Positions 22,325-24,863 of a stretch of 24,863 nucleotides of DNA are shown piece by piece (position 1 is the stretch's first letter; each line of letters opens with the position of its first letter). A model generated the notes under the pieces. The model did no database searches and was not told where the DNA came from. It saw nothing but the letters and a program-made list of their open reading frames with translations. Made by a program: the position numbers and the translations under genes. The DNA is taken from assembly GCA_937925525.1 (NCBI GenBank), contig CALALS010000146.1:1-24863 (forward strand), in the 5' to 3' direction. Source of the DNA: an uncultured Flavobacteriales bacterium (lineage in GTDB: Bacteria > Bacteroidota > Bacteroidia > Flavobacteriales_E > Vicingaceae).

Positions 22325-23479
22325 TTACGAAGATATGCGTTTCATTGAATCAGTTGCTTTGCCAATACCGTCTTTAATCGATTTCACTAATGTTTTTTTA
22401 CTTGCGTTATTTTTCACTCGTTTTTCAATGTATTTTGAGTTCATTATTCGCAATACACCCATGTAATCCATTTCAAACTCAAGCAAATCTCCTACTTGAT
22501 AGTTTTCTTTATTGTCTCCTAAATTAATCACCAGCATATCAGAAGATGCACCAACCACCTCTTGCTTTTTATTTTTTAATCGAATATGATTTTCATCAAT
22601 ATCCAACAAACCTAAATCAATAATTGCACGATAAGAAGTTTTTGACTCATTATTCTTTTCAAACTCCAATACTTCTCCCGTTAAGTTTTTACCTATTTGA
22701 CCATCAGGATTCATAGGCTTTTCAGTCAGCTCAATAATTTCTGCATAAAGCTGAAAAACATCATTTTCCATTTGCTCTAAGGTGGTATTATTATAAACAT
22801 CAGTTCCCAAAAACAAGGTCTCACCCACTCTAAAATGATTGATTCCTTTGGGTAATAGGTTTTGAAAAATTAAAGGAACGGTTACAGATGAGCCACCCGA
22901 AACATATTCTATTTCACGGTTAAACTTAGCTTCTATTAATTGTTCGTAAAGACAAAGCTGTATTAGCTTATCATTATTGGGTAACACACCATACATGCAC
23001 GTAAGGTTAGTCCCAAGGCCTATGATTTCAATATTTGGCAATTCAAATATCCTTGAATAAAACTCCAACAAATCTTCTCTTAATACACCTTCCCTTAACT
23101 CCCCCATTTCAATCATAATAATGATTTTGTGGGTTTTGTTTTGCCGTCTTGCTTCTGCGGACAAAAGTTCTATGGTGTCAATTTCGGTATTAAAGCTTAT
23201 ATCGGCATATCTAATTATTGATTCAATAGACCGTTTTGGCGGTGGTTTGATATAAATGGTTTCTACCTTATCTGATAATGACTTTATAGTTTTAAGATTA
23301 GAAACTCTGGAGTCACAAAACTGATTAGCTCCTAAATTTATAAGCTCTTGGATATACTTTTTGTTTCCGCACAACATTTTAGAAACTACTGCCCAGCTTA
23401 TATCATTGCTAGAAAATAAGTTGTCTAAATAAATATAATTCTTCTTTAACTTTTCGGTATCTAATGTGATGAATGCCAT
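22325..23479 (-). CDS. Alanine/ornithine-racemase-like PLP enzyme (Orr/YhfX type)
   Basis: A 384-residue type III PLP-fold protein. The Schiff-base lysine is K34 in 'AVVSKMLCGN', with 'FCDSRVSNLKTI', 'YVSGGSSVTVP' (phosphate binding) and 'HFRVGETLFLGTDV' further on, then a C-terminal beta domain. The closest family I recognise is the ornithine racemase/YhfX branch, not classical Alr. The last 35 residues (Lys/Ser-rich) appear to be an extra tail. The start is well defined: a strong GGAGGTG lies four bases before the ATG. The gene starts within the last 19 bases of the symporter gene, suggesting that transport and racemisation are linked. The true amino-acid substrate is unproven. Confidence 0.82.
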   Translation of the reverse strand: MAFITLDTEKLKKNYIYLDNLFSSNDISWAVVSKMLCGNKKYIQELINLGANQFCDSRVSNLKTIKSLSDKVETIYIKPPPKRSIESIIRYADISFNTEIDTIELLSAEARRQNKTHKIIIMIEMGELREGVLREDLLEFYSRIFELPNIEIIGLGTNLTCMYGVLPNNDKLIQLCLYEQLIEAKFNREIEYVSGGSSVTVPLIFQNLLPKGINHFRVGETLFLGTDVYNNTTLEQMENDVFQLYAEIIELTEKPMNPDGQIGKNLTGEVLEFEKNNESKTSYRAIIDLGLLDIDENHIRLKNKKQEVVGASSDMLVINLGDNKENYQVGDLLEFEMDYMGVLRIMNSKYIEKRVKNNASKKTLVKSIKDGIGKATDSMKRISS

Positions 23480-24863
23480 GAAGCACCTCCTTTTTTTGTA
23501 AATGTTTGAATAATAATAAATGAAATAGCTGATAAGCTAATTCCAAAGAAATTAGCATCTAGTTCATAAGGCAATTTTATTTGTAGTACTATTAACGATA
23601 AGGTAGTTACACCTCCGACAATCATAGCAAATAAAGCAGCAATTGCTGACGGCTTTTTAAGTATTAACATACCCAGCACAGGAACAAATAAGCCCGAAAC
23701 CATAAAGGCATACGAGTATAACATTAGTTCTAATACATTTTGCATTACTGTTGCCAACAGAATAGCTAATGCACCTATTGCAAAAGTTGTAATTTGTGAA
23801 ACACGAATACTATCTAACTTTTTTCCTTTTTTAAGTGCTCCTAAAACATCGGTAATAAAGTTACCTGATGCGGCCATCAAACAACTATCAGCTGTTGACA
23901 TTATTGCGGAAAAATAAGCTGACATCATTAACCCCATTAATCCAACAGGTAAAATTGTGCTTAAAAACAAAGGCAATCCTAATTCTGCATCTATTTGGTT
24001 TCCCGGTAAGTAACCAAGCGATGTAAACATACCTTGTTCAAATGCGATTCGAGCAAATAAACCCAAAACAACCCCCATAAATGCCATTACAGGCCATTCA
24101 AAAAGGCCGGCTATCTTCCATGCTCGCTTTGCAGTCTTTTCATCTTTACAAGCATATATTCGCTGATAAAGCGTCATTCCCACAAACCAAATAGGAACAA
24201 TGGTGATTAACCAATTAAATAAATCAGAAAAGGAAACATTGGTAAGACTTAAAAAATTAGCAGGAATAGTATGCTGAATGGCTTCCCATCCTCCCAGTTT
24301 GTAATATCCAATGGGAATACCAATTAATATTAATCCGGCCATTAATATTATCCACTGTACTGTATCTGTATAAATTACTGCCTTTATTCCTCCTACCACT
24401 GTATAAACCACCGCTATAACTCCCATTATTAAAACAGCGTCTTTAATACTAATTGAAGGAAAGGTAGCTGAAGCTAGTTTAGCTCCTGCCAGAATTTGTG
24501 AACTGGTAAAACCGATGTAACCAATTAAAGAAATGATACCTGCTATTAGAGCAACCTTTTTATTGTATTTAAAAGCAAGAATTTCCGGAAAACTTAAAAA
24601 ACTTTTATCTCTTGCAATGGTATAAACTTTTGGAATTAAGAAAACTGCACTTAGCCAAGCTCCCAACAAACCCGTAAACAGCATCCAACTACCGGAAAGC
24701 CCCATTACAAAACCCAGACCACCTAAACCAATAGAAAAACCACCACCTACATCTGTTGCTACAACAGATAAGCCTACATGTCCGGCAGATAAATCTCTTC
24801 CGCCAACGTAATAGTCATCTTTTGATTTGTTTTTATTTAGAAAAAATACTCCAACACCTAACA
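23461..24863 (-). CDS. Sodium:solute symporter family transporter (5' end outside window)
   Basis: The frame is open to the window edge, so the N terminus is missing; the visible part is about 467 residues. Residues encoded just beyond the internal ATG at 24705 ('YYVGGRDLSAGHVGLSVVAT', 'GGGFSIGLGGLGF') are the classic start of the SSS family, so 24705 is not the true start. About eleven helices follow, with family segments 'TVVGGIKAVIYTDTVQW', 'LMGLMMSAYFSAIMSTADSCL' and 'FVPVLGMLIL'. Members import amino acids, sugars or vitamins with sodium. The overlapping racemase gene suggests an amino acid, but that is inference. Confidence 0.92.
   Translation of the reverse strand, partial: LGVGVFFLNKNKSKDDYYVGGRDLSAGHVGLSVVATDVGGGFSIGLGGLGFVMGLSGSWMLFTGLLGAWLSAVFLIPKVYTIARDKSFLSFPEILAFKYNKKVALIAGIISLIGYIGFTSSQILAGAKLASATFPSISIKDAVLIMGVIAVVYTVVGGIKAVIYTDTVQWIILMAGLILIGIPIGYYKLGGWEAIQHTIPANFLSLTNVSFSDLFNWLITIVPIWFVGMTLYQRIYACKDEKTAKRAWKIAGLFEWPVMAFMGVVLGLFARIAFEQGMFTSLGYLPGNQIDAELGLPLFLSTILPVGLMGLMMSAYFSAIMSTADSCLMAASGNFITDVLGALKKGKKLDSIRVSQITTFAIGALAILLATVMQNVLELMLYSYAFMVSGLFVPVLGMLILKKPSAIAALFAMIVGGVTTLSLIVLQIKLPYELDANFFGISLSAISFIIIQTFTKKGGASWHSSH
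23484..23490 (-). promoter_or_regulatory. Strong Shine-Dalgarno sequence for the racemase gene
   Basis: On the minus strand GGAGGTG lies four bases before the ATG at 23479, inside the symporter's last codons (encoding Gly-Gly-Ala). It is the best anti-16S match seen before a start in the window, where most genes have none. Confidence 0.75.

Noticed and set aside
24706..24863. Symporter starting at the ATG at 24705
   Set aside because: The frame stays open to the window edge and encodes the conserved first part of the SSS family, so the gene is cut by the window and begins outside it.

Overview
The window reads as AT-rich chromosomal DNA from a Bacteroidota bacterium, most likely Flavobacteriales. 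The main evidence is a protein with a C-terminal type IX secretion (Por) sorting domain (13515-14330), several lipoproteins, Bacteroidota-type START-like, DUF6913 and DUF1569 proteins, a GldL-like 'HWPG' membrane protein, few strong Shine-Dalgarno sequences, and TAnnTTTG-like promoter elements. Genes are tightly packed. Most same-strand neighbours overlap or lie a few bases apart, and all four convergent pairs overlap at their stop codons. No rRNA, tRNA, CRISPR, transposase, integrase or phage gene was found.

Layout. (1) 34-3830 (+): START-like protein, PAP2 phosphatase, ArnT-like glycosyltransferase, glycerophosphodiester phosphodiesterase and a small lipoprotein; this looks like an envelope or lipid-modification operon. 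(2) 3823-6632 (-): recF, a DUF721 (DciA-like) protein, a DUF6913 protein and dapA, all overlapping or nearly touching. (3) 6633-7920: a variable-looking spacer with one lipoprotein gene and a degenerate 21-bp tandem array containing a 105-bp higher-order duplication. (4) 7921-12185 (+): TPR membrane protein, ribH, a YggS-type PLP-homeostasis protein, a HEAT-like protein, an exported unknown and a di-heme cytochrome c peroxidase lipoprotein; two related hairpin repeats sit at the starts of the YggS and HEAT-like genes. (5) 12178-13422 (-): ornithine aminotransferase. (6) 13515-16631 (+): a T9SS cargo protein, then a two-gene module of an SPFH/GYF_2 protein and a zinc-ribbon protein with a C-terminal membrane anchor. 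(7) 16655-19412 (+): RlmD/TrmA-like RNA methyltransferase, TPR protein and small membrane protein. (8) 19409-20698: divergent pdxH and yqgE around an 18-bp perfect palindrome. (9) 20695-24863 (-): sodium:solute symporter (5' end outside the window), an ornithine/alanine-racemase-like PLP enzyme, a DUF1569 protein and a PlsC-like acyltransferase.

Most of the window is housekeeping. The points that most deserve a second look are the 21-bp array beside recF, the paired hairpins that overlap apparent start codons, the SPFH-GYF/zinc-ribbon pair that resembles the Bacillus YdjI/YdjG membrane-stress proteins, and the symporter-racemase pair joined by an unusually strong Shine-Dalgarno sequence. I did not find a clear, wholly new multi-gene system.
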